Shown in pieces: positions 34,883 to 44,524 of a stretch of DNA of 64,000 nt; positions within the stretch are counted from its first letter, which is position 1; every line of letters begins with the position of its first letter. Source of the stretch: RH-AL1 sp965277355 (GTDB lineage: Bacteria > Pseudomonadota > Alphaproteobacteria > Rhizobiales > Beijerinckiaceae). Below the pieces are notes generated by a model that was given only the letters and a program-made list of their open reading frames with translations, searched no databases and was not told the DNA's origin. The translations under genes and the position numbers were made by a program. The stretch covers positions 434,001-498,000 of the forward strand of contig CBDICN010000001.1 in the NCBI GenBank assembly GCA_965277355.1, given 5' to 3'.

Positions 34883-35992
34883 CTACACGTCGTCGATGAT
34901 GCCGGCCAAGACCTCGAGACACGCGTGACCCAGCGCTTTGCATCGCTCAGGCGACCAGCCGAATTCCGCATCTGGGTTGGTTTCGCAGTCCTTGAACGGC
35001 ATCTCGAGCGTCATCGCCACCGCGCCGTAGCGTTGCGCGACCTGGTTGGTCGAGATGGTGAGGTTGGCTTTGCCGGCGGGCACCTTGCCATAGCCACGCT
35101 CCGTCTGGAAATCGGGCGTTTGCGCCGCAAGACGGTTGGCGTAGTCTCGGAAGAGCGCGCCGCGCGCTTCGTCGTAGGCCGGGATCCCGTCGAAGCCAAC
35201 GAGGAAGTTGGCTGGGATGGCCTCGTCACCATGTACATCGATCGCGAAAGCAACGCCGGTCGCATCCATCGCGTCGCGGACGCACAGCACCTCCGGGCTT
35301 CGTTCGCGCGTTGGCTCCTGCCATTCGCGGTTGAGGTTGACCCCGGCGGCATTGGTCCGCAGGTGGCCGCGCCTGGTGCCGTCGGGGTTCATGTTGGGCA
35401 CGACGTAGAGCTTGGCCTTGGCGAGAAGAGGCGATGCGGGGGAACTCGTCAGCCACTCGAGCGCACCCTCCATCCACCACTCGGTCATCGGCTCGCCGGG
35501 ATGCTGGCGTCCGTAGAGCCAGACCGGTTTGGGACCTTGGCCGAGCACGAGGCAATCGATCGCCTGGCCTTCGAGGGAGATGCCGAGTTCGCGGTGGCCC
35601 ACGCCGGGGCACGCGGCGATGCGGGCGACGAGCGCGTCATGCCGCTCCATCGGATAGGGCGCGAAATAGGCGAACCAAACGAAATCGCTGTCTCCCATCC
35701 AGTCGAACTCCAGCACGCCCTCGGCGTAGCGCGTCGGGATCGTGCGCCAGGCAAGCCTGTCCGTACTGGCGCGAACGTTGTAGCCCGGCCATCCGGACGG
35801 GAAGGCCGACCCGGCGGCGTTGAGGATGCGCAGACGCAGGGTTCTGCCACGCGCCCCGGCGAGGCGGAAGTAGAACCATTGATAGAAGTTGGACTGATGA
35901 TCGCGGGCGACCTCCAATTCGATCGCGTTGCCATCGAGCGAGATCACGCGGATGTTGCCGCCGTCGAAGGCAGCGTTGATCGAGAGGGCCAT
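34883..35992 (-). CDS. M14-family zinc carboxypeptidase (cytosolic carboxypeptidase-like)
   Basis: 369 residues from ATG 35992. An N-terminal beta-sandwich (about 1-115, with SNFYQWFYFRLAGARG) precedes the peptidase domain, the arrangement of the CCP/AGBL subgroup. Zinc ligands: RQHPGEPMTEWW (HxxE) and the His of IDVHGDE. Substrate residues NPDG, NLNREW and the catalytic Glu in MTLEMPFK are in place. It removes C-terminal residues from peptides in the cytosol. The open frame upstream of the start has no signal peptide. Confidence 0.9.
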   Translation of the reverse strand: MALSINAAFDGGNIRVISLDGNAIELEVARDHQSNFYQWFYFRLAGARGRTLRLRILNAAGSAFPSGWPGYNVRASTDRLAWRTIPTRYAEGVLEFDWMGDSDFVWFAYFAPYPMERHDALVARIAACPGVGHRELGISLEGQAIDCLVLGQGPKPVWLYGRQHPGEPMTEWWMEGALEWLTSSPASPLLAKAKLYVVPNMNPDGTRRGHLRTNAAGVNLNREWQEPTRERSPEVLCVRDAMDATGVAFAIDVHGDEAIPANFLVGFDGIPAYDEARGALFRDYANRLAAQTPDFQTERGYGKVPAGKANLTISTNQVAQRYGAVAMTLEMPFKDCETNPDAEFGWSPERCKALGHACLEVLAGIIDDV

Positions 35993-36152
35993 CGGCTGTG
36001 GTAGTCCGCCGTTATCGCAATGGGAAGCGCGGCGTGGCGCCCGGCGAAAACGTGACGGCAGCCATGCATGCCCCGATGACAAACCAGCCGAACGGACGTG
36101 CCGATCGCACTTAAAGATGGTACATACCTGTATTGCGCCTGTGCACGCTCGA

Positions 36153-37625
36153 ATGGCGCGCTTCGCAATCGGGAAAGACACTTTGGCCGGATCATCGACG
36201 ACGTTGCCGCTGAGCGCGACCGGCCCCGAGATCGAGCCGCAGCCGGCGGCTCCGGTCGCGGCGGCCTCCGCTTCGGCTCACGGCGCCCGCACGATCATGC
36301 TGCTCGAGGCGCCGATCGTGCCGACCCTCGCCAAGCTCGCTCTACCGAATCTCGTCGTCATGCTGATGCAATCCTCCGTCGGTCTGACCGAGACGCACTT
36401 TATCGGCAAGCTCGGCACGGACGCGCTCGCCGGCATGGCGCTGGTATTCCCGCCGCTGATGCTCGTCCAGATGATCTCGGCGGGGGCTGTCGGCGGCGGC
36501 ATCATGACCGCCGTGGCACGCGCCCTGGGACGTCGCGACACGGCCGGCGCGGACGTCCTCGTGTGGCAGGCGGTGTGGACCGCGCTCGCGCTCGGTCTCG
36601 CAACCTCCGCCATCATGCTCGCGTGCGGCCCTGCGCTCTACGCCGTCATGGGCGGCAGCGGCGCGTCGCTGCGAGCGGCCGAGGCCTATGCCGCCGTGGT
36701 GTTCGGCGGGGCGACGCTGATCTGGCTGTTCAACTCGCTCGCCGCGGTCATCCGCGGCACCGGCAACATGATGCTCCCGGCGCTGGTGAGCGGCATCGGC
36801 GCCGTGCTGCTCGTGCCGGCCTCGCCGGTCTTCATCTTCGGTCTCGGGCCGTTCCCCGCGCTCGGCATCGTCGGCGGCGGCGTGGCCGTGCTCATCTACT
36901 ACGGCATCGGAAGCTGCGTCTTCGCCCTGTATCTCGCGGCCGGGAAGGGCGGTGCAAGGCTGAGCAGACGGCCGCGGCTGCCGCACGGGGCGGCCCTGCG
37001 CGAGATCGCGGCGGTCGGCGCTCTCTCCTCGCTGGTGACCATCAGCACCAACGTCACCATTGCCACAGCGACCGGTTTCGCCGGGCACTATGGCGATAAC
37101 GCGGTGGCGGGCTACGGCACGGGTGTGCGGCTCGAATACCTGCTCGTGCCGCTGGCGTTCGGCCTGTGCACGCCGGTCGGAGCGATGGTCGGGACGACGC
37201 TCGGCGCGGGTGATCGCGCGCGGGCGGTACGGGTGGCGCTCGCCGGGGCCGCGATGACCGGGCTCGCCACCTTCGCCGTCGGGATTGTGGCTGCGATCCT
37301 CCCCGCCCCATGGCTCGCGCTGTTCGGCCGCGACCCGGCGATGATCGCCACCGGGAGCGCCTACCTGCGCCTCGTCGGACCGTTCTACGGGTTCTTCGGC
37401 CTCAGCCTCGCCTTCTACTTCGTGGCGCAGGGAGCCAGACGGTTGCTCTGGCCGCTCCTCGGGTCTTTCCTGCGGGTGCTGGTCTCGATCGGCGGCGCGG
37501 CCCTGGCGGTCCGGCTCGGCTACGGCATCGACGGCGTCTTCCTGTCGCTCGGGATCGGCTTGCTGGTTGCGGGCCTCACCGGGGCTTTCGCCTTCGCGCT
37601 GGGCGGAATCATCAGGCGACCGTGA
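36153..37625 (+). CDS. MATE-family multidrug/Na+ antiporter
   Basis: About 490 residues from ATG 36153; the frame continues upstream without content. Twelve membrane segments in two MatE repeats are expected, beginning PTLAKLALPNLVVMLMQSS and with VGLTETHFIGKLGTDALAGMA, the usual first motif. An Ala-rich cytoplasmic N-terminus of about 45 residues is present. It exports cationic drugs or metabolites in exchange for Na+ or H+. No regulator is adjacent. Confidence 0.9.
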   Translation: MARFAIGKDTLAGSSTTLPLSATGPEIEPQPAAPVAAASASAHGARTIMLLEAPIVPTLAKLALPNLVVMLMQSSVGLTETHFIGKLGTDALAGMALVFPPLMLVQMISAGAVGGGIMTAVARALGRRDTAGADVLVWQAVWTALALGLATSAIMLACGPALYAVMGGSGASLRAAEAYAAVVFGGATLIWLFNSLAAVIRGTGNMMLPALVSGIGAVLLVPASPVFIFGLGPFPALGIVGGGVAVLIYYGIGSCVFALYLAAGKGGARLSRRPRLPHGAALREIAAVGALSSLVTISTNVTIATATGFAGHYGDNAVAGYGTGVRLEYLLVPLAFGLCTPVGAMVGTTLGAGDRARAVRVALAGAAMTGLATFAVGIVAAILPAPWLALFGRDPAMIATGSAYLRLVGPFYGFFGLSLAFYFVAQGARRLLWPLLGSFLRVLVSIGGAALAVRLGYGIDGVFLSLGIGLLVAGLTGAFAFALGGIIRRP

Positions 37626-37643
37626 CTTCGCCTCGAGCCGGCA

Positions 37644-37943
37644 TCAACGGGGAAGCCAGAACGCTGCCTCGTAAACGAGGGCGGCGACGCCCAAGAACCG
37701 TCGCCACGGGTTGACGCCCCGCGCGATTTCGTCGAGCGCCCAGATCGTCAGGCTGGCGGCCTTGGCTCCGACGAGAACCTGCCTGGAGGGGCTGCTCGGT
37801 GGCACGAGCCGCTCCCCGAGCATAGCGGCGAGGAAAATCCATACCCAGACATTGGGAAACTGGGCGACGGTGACGCGGCCGGTCAGGCGGCTGTCGAAGG
37901 TCCAACGAAAGGCCTTCTGGAAGGACAACGTCCGCGCGCTCAT
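37644..37943 (-). CDS. Small membrane protein of unknown function
   Basis: 99 residues; ATG 37943 overlaps the galM stop (ATGA). Two hydrophobic stretches are visible (VWVWIFLAAMLGERLV and FLGVAALVYEAAFWL). Probably co-translated with the mutarotase. Family not recognised. Confidence 0.65.
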   Translation of the reverse strand: MSARTLSFQKAFRWTFDSRLTGRVTVAQFPNVWVWIFLAAMLGERLVPPSSPSRQVLVGAKAASLTIWALDEIARGVNPWRRFLGVAALVYEAAFWLPR

Positions 37944-38983
37944 GCGACCGAGAACCGGTAGACGATCGTCGCCGCGAACCGCTCGCCGGGCCTGAGGATC
38001 GTCGAGGGAAAGCTCGGCTGGTTCGGGGCGTCGGGGAAGGCCTGCGCCTCGATCGCGAGCCCGGCAGTCATGCGGTAGGTGCCGCCGTGGCCGACCAGCG
38101 AGCCGTTGAGACTGTTACCGGTGTAGACCTGGAGCCCGACGCGATCGGTCTCGACGTCGAGCACGCGACCGCTCGCCGGATGGACCAGCCGTGCCACCCG
38201 TCGCAGTGTGCCGGCCGCGCCGTCGAGGACGAAGCAATGGTCGAAGCCGCGCGCGACCAACAGCTGCGGGTCGGCATCGCGGATGCGGGAGCCGATCGCC
38301 ACGGGTCCGCGGAAGTCGAACACGGTGCCGTCCACCTTCAGCCGCTCGCCGGTCGGGATCTGCTGCGTATCCGTCGGGAGGATGTGGTTGGCCTCGACCT
38401 GCAGCGTATGATCGTGGACGTCGAGCGCCGCCGCGCCGGCGAGATTGAAGTAGGGGTGCGCGCTGAGGTTCAGCGGCGTTGGCTTGGTGGTAATCGCCGC
38501 GAGGTCGAGGTGCAACGCGCTGCCGGTAATTTTGTAGGTGGCCTCGACGCTGACGTCGCCGGGGAAACCCTCGTCGCCATCGGGGCTCTCGAGGGTAAAA
38601 GTTACCGCGTTATCAGAGCGTTGCGCGAGAGCCCAGAACTTCTTGCTGAACGATTGCTTGCCGCCGTGAAGCGTGTTGTCGCCGTCGTTGCGCGAGAGCC
38701 GGTAGGTCGTGCCGTCGAGCGTGAAGCGGCCGCCGGCGATGCGATTGGCGTAGCGCCCGAGCACCGCGCCGAAGGAGCCGGCCTTCAGCACCATGTCGGC
38801 GCGACGAAAGCCGAGTAGCACGTGATCGTAGCGCCCGTCGCGATCCGGCGCCTCGATCGACAGCATGCGTGCGCCGTAGTTCGTAAGCCCAACGCGCAGG
38901 TGCTCGCTGCCGAGCTTGACGAGGCCGACGCTGCTGCCGTCCGGCGCCTCGCCCAAGGTCGCGTCGAAGGCTGGTGTCGTCAC
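37940..38983 (-). CDS. galM: Aldose 1-epimerase (mutarotase)
   Basis: 347 residues, normal length. It interconverts alpha and beta anomers of hexoses. Signatures: NYGARMLSIEAPDRDGRYD, LGRYANRIAGGRF, LHGGKQSFSKKFW (catalytic His region), LSAHPYFNLAG, and the late EAQAFPDAPNQPSFPST with the catalytic Glu. It follows the SCO1-like gene by 18 bases and is coupled to a small membrane protein gene. Confidence 0.95.
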   Translation of the reverse strand: MTTPAFDATLGEAPDGSSVGLVKLGSEHLRVGLTNYGARMLSIEAPDRDGRYDHVLLGFRRADMVLKAGSFGAVLGRYANRIAGGRFTLDGTTYRLSRNDGDNTLHGGKQSFSKKFWALAQRSDNAVTFTLESPDGDEGFPGDVSVEATYKITGSALHLDLAAITTKPTPLNLSAHPYFNLAGAAALDVHDHTLQVEANHILPTDTQQIPTGERLKVDGTVFDFRGPVAIGSRIRDADPQLLVARGFDHCFVLDGAAGTLRRVARLVHPASGRVLDVETDRVGLQVYTGNSLNGSLVGHGGTYRMTAGLAIEAQAFPDAPNQPSFPSTILRPGERFAATIVYRFSVA

Positions 38984-39001
38984 GGTCGCCTCATCGGTTG
39001 G

Positions 39002-39847
39002 TCACGCCGCACGGTCCGGTAACGGATGTCGCCGCAGCCGCCGCTCGCGCAGCAGCAACAGCCCCACCGTTCCGCCGATCAGGATGATCGTCGCTGCCGC
39101 GGCCATCATCAGCACGCGCTCGACGCGCAGCGTGTAGAGGCCGGCCGCCGGGTTCCAGCCGTAGCACAGCAGCAGGGCGTGGCCGATCAGCGAATTCGAT
39201 GCCGCGCCCGTCTCGGTGAGCGCGAGCTTCAGATCGAATGGGTCGAGCGCGAAGGGGCTGAGAACCCGTTGCGCCTTGCCTTGCGCGTCGACGAGGACGA
39301 GGCCGGCCGGATGGGCGAACTGCTTGTGCTCGGCATCGAAGGGCGCGACGAGCCCGACGCTCGCCTCCAGCGTCTGCAAGGCTGCTGCATCGTTGGTGAG
39401 GAATTCGCCGCGCTGGGCGAGGCTCGTGCCCGCGGTATGGGCGTCGCGGAAGCGGGCGGCGTCCGCCTGCGTCTGGGTGCTGTCGAGCGCGACGGAGATG
39501 ATGTTGTAGTCCCGACCGAGCGTGAGCGGCACCTTGGGCAGGGTCTCGGCAAGCTGGTCCAGCACGACCCCGCAGAGCGACTGGCACTTGTAGTCCGTAA
39601 AGACGAGCAGCGCCGGCTTGCCTTTGAGGGCGGCGCCGAGCGTCTCGTCTCCGTGCGCGTCATGCAGAACGGCACTTTCCGGCAACAGGGTGCCGGGAAT
39701 GAGATGGAAGCCGGCGTCGGCGAGATCGCGGCGCGTCAACGCGGCGGCGGCCGGCGCCGTCCCGCCGAACACGAGGAAGAGTAAAGCGAGAAGAGGTGCG
39801 AGCCGCAACACGTCATCCCATGGCTGAAGGCTTGTAGGCCGGTACAT
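39002..39847 (-). CDS. SCO1/SenC-family copper chaperone-like protein
   Basis: 281 residues from ATG 39847. N-terminal hydrophobic segment (LAPLLALLFLVFGG) anchors or exports it; thioredoxin-like domain with the copper-binding pair in TDYKCQSLCGVVLDQL, and a later His in DAEHKQFAHPAGLVLVDAQG. A second membrane segment near the C-terminus (MMAAAATIILIGGTVGLLLL) is extra compared with classical SCO1. The family loads copper into cytochrome oxidase subunit II or acts as a thiol reductase. No oxidase genes are here. Confidence 0.87.
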   Translation of the reverse strand: MYRPTSLQPWDDVLRLAPLLALLFLVFGGTAPAAAALTRRDLADAGFHLIPGTLLPESAVLHDAHGDETLGAALKGKPALLVFTDYKCQSLCGVVLDQLAETLPKVPLTLGRDYNIISVALDSTQTQADAARFRDAHTAGTSLAQRGEFLTNDAAALQTLEASVGLVAPFDAEHKQFAHPAGLVLVDAQGKAQRVLSPFALDPFDLKLALTETGAASNSLIGHALLLCYGWNPAAGLYTLRVERVLMMAAAATIILIGGTVGLLLLRERRLRRHPLPDRAA

Positions 39848-39983
39848 CCCGCTGGGCAATGAGGCCGGATGTATGATCGGGCGCAAGTCAACCATGTGCT
39901 CGCTTCGCGGTGCTGGCCACGGAACCGCTACGCTAAGTCGTTGTTTCCTCGTCGAGGCGCCTTCCCTCACCCCGGAGTTCTTC

Positions 39984-40463
39984 ATGAATATCATGCGCGC
40001 CGTCGCCATTTCGTTAATCGTCGCGGCAGCCTGCAGCCTACTGGTTGGTGAAGCTTCTGCGACAGCGAGGCACGGCGGTCGGCATCTCGCGTTCGTGTCC
40101 CAGTCCGGCAGAGGTGTCCGCTACGCGCCGGCGCCGCGGCACGGCGGCTATCAGCCCCTCGTCAGCGACGGCTACGGCACCGGGTTCGGGTTCCACCGTA
40201 ATCCCGCGCCGTTCCGCGTCGGGGCGGCCGTTGCCCGTGACCGCCAGCGCGGTGCCGTGAGATCCGCCGTGCTCAGCGACGCGATCGAGTCGCAGCCCTA
40301 TGACTACGGCTTCTACGGCGACAGCGTCTACGGGGAGGGGGCCGGCGCGGCCTACGGCGTCTTCAACGGCGCGGATGGCTACGGCTCACCCTATTTCGCC
40401 GGTTACTATGGACCGGGCGACGGTGCCGACTACGGCGCGTTCGGACACGGCTACGCGAACTGA
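39984..40463 (+). CDS. Secreted Gly/Tyr-rich small protein
   Basis: 159 residues from ATG 39984 (GGAG upstream). Signal peptide MRAVAISLIVAAACSLLVG ending near ASA. The mature part is low-complexity: Gly, Tyr, Ala with HGGY and DYG repeats and no Cys. Its stop overlaps the 3' end of miaA on the other strand by 13 bases. Probably a surface or periplasmic protein; no family recognised. Confidence 0.65.
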   Translation: MNIMRAVAISLIVAAACSLLVGEASATARHGGRHLAFVSQSGRGVRYAPAPRHGGYQPLVSDGYGTGFGFHRNPAPFRVGAAVARDRQRGAVRSAVLSDAIESQPYDYGFYGDSVYGEGAGAAYGVFNGADGYGSPYFAGYYGPGDGADYGAFGHGYAN

Positions 40464-41398
40464 GCGGTCAGCCCGAACGCCGCCAACACGGCGGCTTCGG
40501 CGCGATTTTCATCAAGCTTGGCGAAGTCGCCAAGCTGCGTCCGCGAGAAGGTGTCCTGCCGCTTCAGATATTGTCGGGAGCGCGCCTTCGCTTGCACGAC
40601 CGCCTCGCCGAGCGTTGATTCTCCCGAGAGGTGACGAAGCAATGGGCTGACGCCAAGCGCGCGCATAATGGGGAGGTCGCCGGCGAGGCGGCGGGTTGCC
40701 AGGACTTCGACCTCCGCGAGCGCGCCGTCTTCCATGATGCGATCGAAGCGTTCGTCGACCGCGCCGCGTAGACGGTCGCGCGGCACGTCGAGGCGCATAG
40801 CGAAGCAGGTGTCGCTCCGCAGAAGGGGTGGGTCCCGCTCCTCCTGATACGAGGTCAAGCTTCGTCCGGTGGCGGCGTGGACTTCGAGCGCGCGGATGAG
40901 CCGCTGCGGATCGGTCGGTTGAAGCTGCGCCGCCGTCGCGTGATCCCGCCGTGCGAGCTCGGCATGAAGCTCCTGGGGGGAGTGGGTTCCCGCCCAGCGC
41001 CTGGTCGCGGCGCGAATCTCTTCAGGGACGGTCGGGATGTCTGACAGTCCCTTTGTCAGCGCTTTGAGGTAGAGCCCGGTCCCGCCGACGATAATCGGCA
41101 CGCGATCGCCGTCGCGCGCCGCGCCGATCTCGCGCCCGACGTCGCGCAGCCACAGGCTAACCGAGTGGTTGCAAGCGCCATCAACGGTCCCGTAGAGCGC
41201 GTGTGGGACCCGCCGCTCGTCTGCCAGGCTCGGGCGGGCCGTCAGGATGCGCAGGTCGGCGTAGACCTGCATCGAATCGGCGTTGATGACGACGCCGCCG
41301 AGGCGTTCGGCGAGGCGCATCGCGAGCGCCGACTTGCCGCTCGCGGTCGGCCCTGCGATGAGGATGGCCTCTGGCCGCTCTGTCCGTTCTGTTGTCAT
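40451..41398 (-). CDS. miaA: tRNA dimethylallyltransferase
   Basis: 315 residues from ATG 41398. It adds dimethylallyl to A37 of tRNAs reading U-starting codons. Motifs: ILIAGPTASGKSALA (P-loop), INADSMQVYADLRILTARP, VGGTGLYLKAL, and PTDPQRLIRALEV. The start codon overlaps that of serB on the other strand within the four bases CATG (41396-41399), so each gene's ribosome site and promoter lie in the other's coding sequence. Confidence 0.96.
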   Translation of the reverse strand: MTTERTERPEAILIAGPTASGKSALAMRLAERLGGVVINADSMQVYADLRILTARPSLADERRVPHALYGTVDGACNHSVSLWLRDVGREIGAARDGDRVPIIVGGTGLYLKALTKGLSDIPTVPEEIRAATRRWAGTHSPQELHAELARRDHATAAQLQPTDPQRLIRALEVHAATGRSLTSYQEERDPPLLRSDTCFAMRLDVPRDRLRGAVDERFDRIMEDGALAEVEVLATRRLAGDLPIMRALGVSPLLRHLSGESTLGEAVVQAKARSRQYLKRQDTFSRTQLGDFAKLDENRAEAAVLAAFGLTAQFA

Positions 41399-42293
41399 GA
41401 CCCACGTTGCGACGTTGATTGCCTGCCCCTCGGATGTGCCGCTGACGCCGATGCTCGTCTCGCGTGTAAGCGCCGTGCTGCCTGGATGCGGGGAGCCCGC
41501 CTGGCTTGCGCCGGACGTGGCCGCGGATCTTCCTTTCGCACTGCCGGCGGGGTCAAACAATGCCGCCTGGACGGAGGCGGTCCGCGCGACGCTATGCGGA
41601 GCGCCGGTGGATGCCGTGGTGCAATCGGCGGAGGGGCGCCGCAAGCGGCTCCTGATCGCCGATATGGATTCGACGCTAATCGAGCAGGAGTGCATCGACG
41701 AACTGGCCGACGCGGTCGGCTTGAGGGCGGAGGTGTCAGCCATCACCAAGCGCTCGATGCGCGGCGAGATCGATTTCGAAAGCTCGCTACGGGAGCGGGT
41801 CGCGTTGCTGCGCGGTCTCGATGTCGCCGCCGCCATGAAGGTCGCAACCGAGCGGATCGTGATGACGCAAGGGGCGCGCAGGCTGGTGGCGACGATGCGC
41901 GGTCACGGCTCGACCACGGCGATCGCCTCGGGCGGCTTCACGTTGTTCACGGGCTTTGTCGCGCAAGCGCTCGGCTTCGAGCGGCATTACGCCAACACGC
42001 TCGTCGTCGAGGACGGTCGGCTGACCGGCACGTTGCGGGAGCCGATCCTCGGCCGTGACGCTAAGCGCGAGATCCTACGAGCCATGCGGATGGAGCGCGG
42101 GCTTGAAGCGGTCGAGACGCTGGCCGTCGGCGATGGCGCCAACGATCTCGCGATGCTGGCCGAGGCCGGTCTCGGCGTCGCCTTCCGCGCCAAGCCGAAG
42201 GTGGCCGCAGCCGCTGAAGCGCGGATCGACCACGGCGACCTCACCGCTCTCCTCTACCTGCAGGGCTATACCGCCGCGGAGTTCCTCGCATGA
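41397..42293 (+). CDS. serB: Phosphoserine phosphatase
   Basis: 298 residues from ATG 41397. Last step of serine synthesis from phosphoserine. HAD motifs: IADMDSTLIEQECIDELA (nucleophile DMDST), TTAIASGGFTLF, VGDGANDLAML. A short N-terminal ACT-like region of about 75 residues precedes it. Divergent from miaA with overlapping start codons; its stop overlaps the next gene (ATGA). Confidence 0.96.
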   Translation: MTHVATLIACPSDVPLTPMLVSRVSAVLPGCGEPAWLAPDVAADLPFALPAGSNNAAWTEAVRATLCGAPVDAVVQSAEGRRKRLLIADMDSTLIEQECIDELADAVGLRAEVSAITKRSMRGEIDFESSLRERVALLRGLDVAAAMKVATERIVMTQGARRLVATMRGHGSTTAIASGGFTLFTGFVAQALGFERHYANTLVVEDGRLTGTLREPILGRDAKREILRAMRMERGLEAVETLAVGDGANDLAMLAEAGLGVAFRAKPKVAAAAEARIDHGDLTALLYLQGYTAAEFLA

Positions 42294-43291
42294 TCCGCAA
42301 CACCATCACCGATGTCGCGGGCGTCGGCGTCGGCCAAGCCGAGGACCGGCGCCTCGCCTCGGGCGTGACGGCCGTCATCTTCGACGAGGCCTGCATCGCC
42401 TCGGTGTCGGTCGGCGGTGGCGCGCCAGGCCTACGCGATGCGGCGCTGCTCGAGCCGGGGATGACGGTCGAACGGGTCGACGCCCTGGTGCTGGCGGGCG
42501 GCTCGGCTTTCGGTCTCGACGCGATGGGCGGCGTGCAGGCGGCCTTGCGCGCGCAAGGCAGGGGCTTCCGGGTCGGTCAAGTCGACGTGCCGATCGTGCC
42601 GGGCGCAATCCTATTCGATCTCGCCAACGGCGGCGACAAGGACTGGGGCCTGACGCCGATCTACTGGCATCTCGGCCGCAAGGCGACGGAGAACGCGAGC
42701 CTCGATGTCGCTTTGGGCAGCATCGGTGCCGGTCTCGGCGCGACGACGGCAACGCTGAAAGGCGGCCTCGGCTCGGCAAGCGCGGTAACGGGCGGTGGCT
42801 TCGCGGTCGGCGCGATCGCCGCCGTCAACGCTCTTGGCTCGGCCACTATCGGCGAGAGTCGCTATTTCTGGGCAGCGCCTTACGAGCGGGACGGCGAATA
42901 CCGCGGCCTCGGCTGGCCGGTGCCGATGCCCGCCGACGCCCTGTCCTGCCGCATCAAGGGGCACGCGCCGCGGGACGACGCGCCGCGGAGCACCACCATC
43001 GCCGTCGTCGCCACGGATGCCGCGCTGACGAAGGCCGAGGCCAAGCGCCTCGCCGTCATGGCTCAGGACGGGCTTGCCAAGGCGCTGCGCCCAACCCACG
43101 CGGCGCTCGACGGAGACACGGTCTTCGCCGCCGCCACCGCGCGGAAGGGCGTGCCGTCGCCGTTCGACCAAGTCGAACTCGGAACGCTCGCCGCCGATTG
43201 TCTGGCGCGTGCCATCGCGCGCGCTATCTATGAAGCCGAGTCCTTGCCCTCCATTGGCGCCTTGCCGAGCTGGCGCGATCGCTTCGGATAA
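42290..43291 (+). CDS. P1-family (S58, DmpA-type) peptidase
   Basis: 333 residues. Autoprocessed Ntn-type aminopeptidase/amidase fold. Typical segments: ITDVAGVGVGQAED, LVLAGGSAFGLDAMGGVQAAL, the Gly/Thr-rich IGAGLGATTATLKGGLGSAS where the nucleophile region is expected, and DTVFAAATARKG. Members include D-/beta-aminopeptidases; the actual substrate is unknown. ATG overlaps the serB stop, so the two are co-translated. Confidence 0.9.
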   Translation: MIRNTITDVAGVGVGQAEDRRLASGVTAVIFDEACIASVSVGGGAPGLRDAALLEPGMTVERVDALVLAGGSAFGLDAMGGVQAALRAQGRGFRVGQVDVPIVPGAILFDLANGGDKDWGLTPIYWHLGRKATENASLDVALGSIGAGLGATTATLKGGLGSASAVTGGGFAVGAIAAVNALGSATIGESRYFWAAPYERDGEYRGLGWPVPMPADALSCRIKGHAPRDDAPRSTTIAVVATDAALTKAEAKRLAVMAQDGLAKALRPTHAALDGDTVFAAATARKGVPSPFDQVELGTLAADCLARAIARAIYEAESLPSIGALPSWRDRFG

Positions 43292-43314
43292 CGGCGGATC
43301 GCGAAGGCTAGATC

Positions 43315-44160
43315 ATGACCGCTTCAGACCTCACCGCCCCGGCCTCCGCCGCTCCCGCCGCGCTGGCGAACGAGCCGTCCCGTCGTACCGTGGCACGTGC
43401 CCTGTTGCTCGGCGACCGCATCGACGCCGCGGGTCTTGAGCGCGCCGACATGATCTCGGCCAATCCGCTCGCCTTCCATGCCGGCTCGTCCGGGTTCGTC
43501 GTGCTGTACCGGTTCGGTGTCGCGGTCATGGTCGGGCTGTCCCCGCTCGAGGAGGACGACGTCCTCGGCAAGATCAAGATGCGCCTTTCCGGGCCGCACG
43601 CACACGTCGATGACGAGACGGTCGAGCTCACGATCTCGCCCGAGCACGAAGACAAGATCCCACCGGGCGGCGCCATAAACCTGCGCGATCTCTCGCCGGC
43701 GCGCCTCCTCGTGGTGGCGGATGCCTTGGCAAAGACGGTGTCGCTCGGCCGCGACGAGCGCGAGGTCAACGCCGTCTTCGACGTGATCGAACCCTTCGCC
43801 GCGCGTCTCTTCGAGCATGGTCGAACACCGCGACGAAGACGCTCGATGCTGAAGCTGATCGGCCAGACGCTTCTGGTGCAGCACCGCGTCTCGGGTCGCG
43901 TCGCCGTCGAGGAGAAGCCGGACGTGCTGTGGGACCGGCCGGACCTCGAGCGGCTCTACGCGCGTCTCGAGGACGAGTACGAGCTGAAGGAGCGCGCCGG
44001 GACCCTGAAGCGCAAGCTCGACGTCATCGCGGAGACCGCCCGGGCTCTCACCGACATCATTGATGCCGACCGCTCGACCCGGCTTGAAATCGTCGTCGTG
44101 CTGCTGATCCTCGCCGAGATCCTGCTGACGCTGGGCCAGATCGTGTTCTGGCGGCACTGA
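43315..44160 (+). CDS. RMD1/YagE-family (DUF155) membrane protein
   Basis: 281 residues. DUF155 segments are visible: LLLGDRIDAAGLE, GSSGFVVLYRFGVAVMVGL, ALAKTVSLGRDEREVN, then a predicted coiled region around LEDEYELKERAGTLKRKLDV and one C-terminal membrane helix (IVVVLLILAEILLTLGQIVFW). The eukaryotic RMD1/RMND1 relatives support mitochondrial translation and sporulation; the bacterial role is unknown. It begins 23 bases past the peptidase gene and is probably in the serB operon. Confidence 0.9.
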   Translation: MTASDLTAPASAAPAALANEPSRRTVARALLLGDRIDAAGLERADMISANPLAFHAGSSGFVVLYRFGVAVMVGLSPLEEDDVLGKIKMRLSGPHAHVDDETVELTISPEHEDKIPPGGAINLRDLSPARLLVVADALAKTVSLGRDEREVNAVFDVIEPFAARLFEHGRTPRRRRSMLKLIGQTLLVQHRVSGRVAVEEKPDVLWDRPDLERLYARLEDEYELKERAGTLKRKLDVIAETARALTDIIDADRSTRLEIVVVLLILAEILLTLGQIVFWRH

Positions 44161-44244
44161 GCCGAACACAGTCGCGTGTGGAGAGAAGATCGCGGGAACC
44201 GCAAAATCATCTGCGGCTTGCCCTCGCAACGAGAGGAGCGAGCC

Positions 44245-44490
44245 ATGAGAATCCTTCTGACCTCCACTGCGGTCGCCGGTCTTTTGATCGCGGCCGCGTC
44301 TCCAGCGGCAGTGGCGCAGGTCGGGTACCGCGGGGCGGATGCGCCGACGTCTTCCGGTGGGATCATCGCGCGTCAGACCGAGCGCGCGCAGCACGAGCCG
44401 GGCGTCACCTCGGAGCTGGCTCCGGACGCCAAGCAGACGGCGACCGGCGGTCCTTCCGGCGGCGTACCCGGCTTCAGCGGCGGCCACTGA
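44245..44490 (+). CDS. Small secreted protein
   Basis: 81 residues from ATG 44245 with GAGAGGAG upstream. Signal peptide RILLTSTAVAGLLIAAASP ending near VAQ. The mature 55 residues are Gly/Pro/Ser-rich and look unstructured. No family recognised. A terminator follows. Confidence 0.7.
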   Translation: MRILLTSTAVAGLLIAAASPAAVAQVGYRGADAPTSSGGIIARQTERAQHEPGVTSELAPDAKQTATGGPSGGVPGFSGGH

Positions 44491-44524
44491 GACCGCCCCT
44501 TCAGAAGTGTTGCTTATACGGAAA

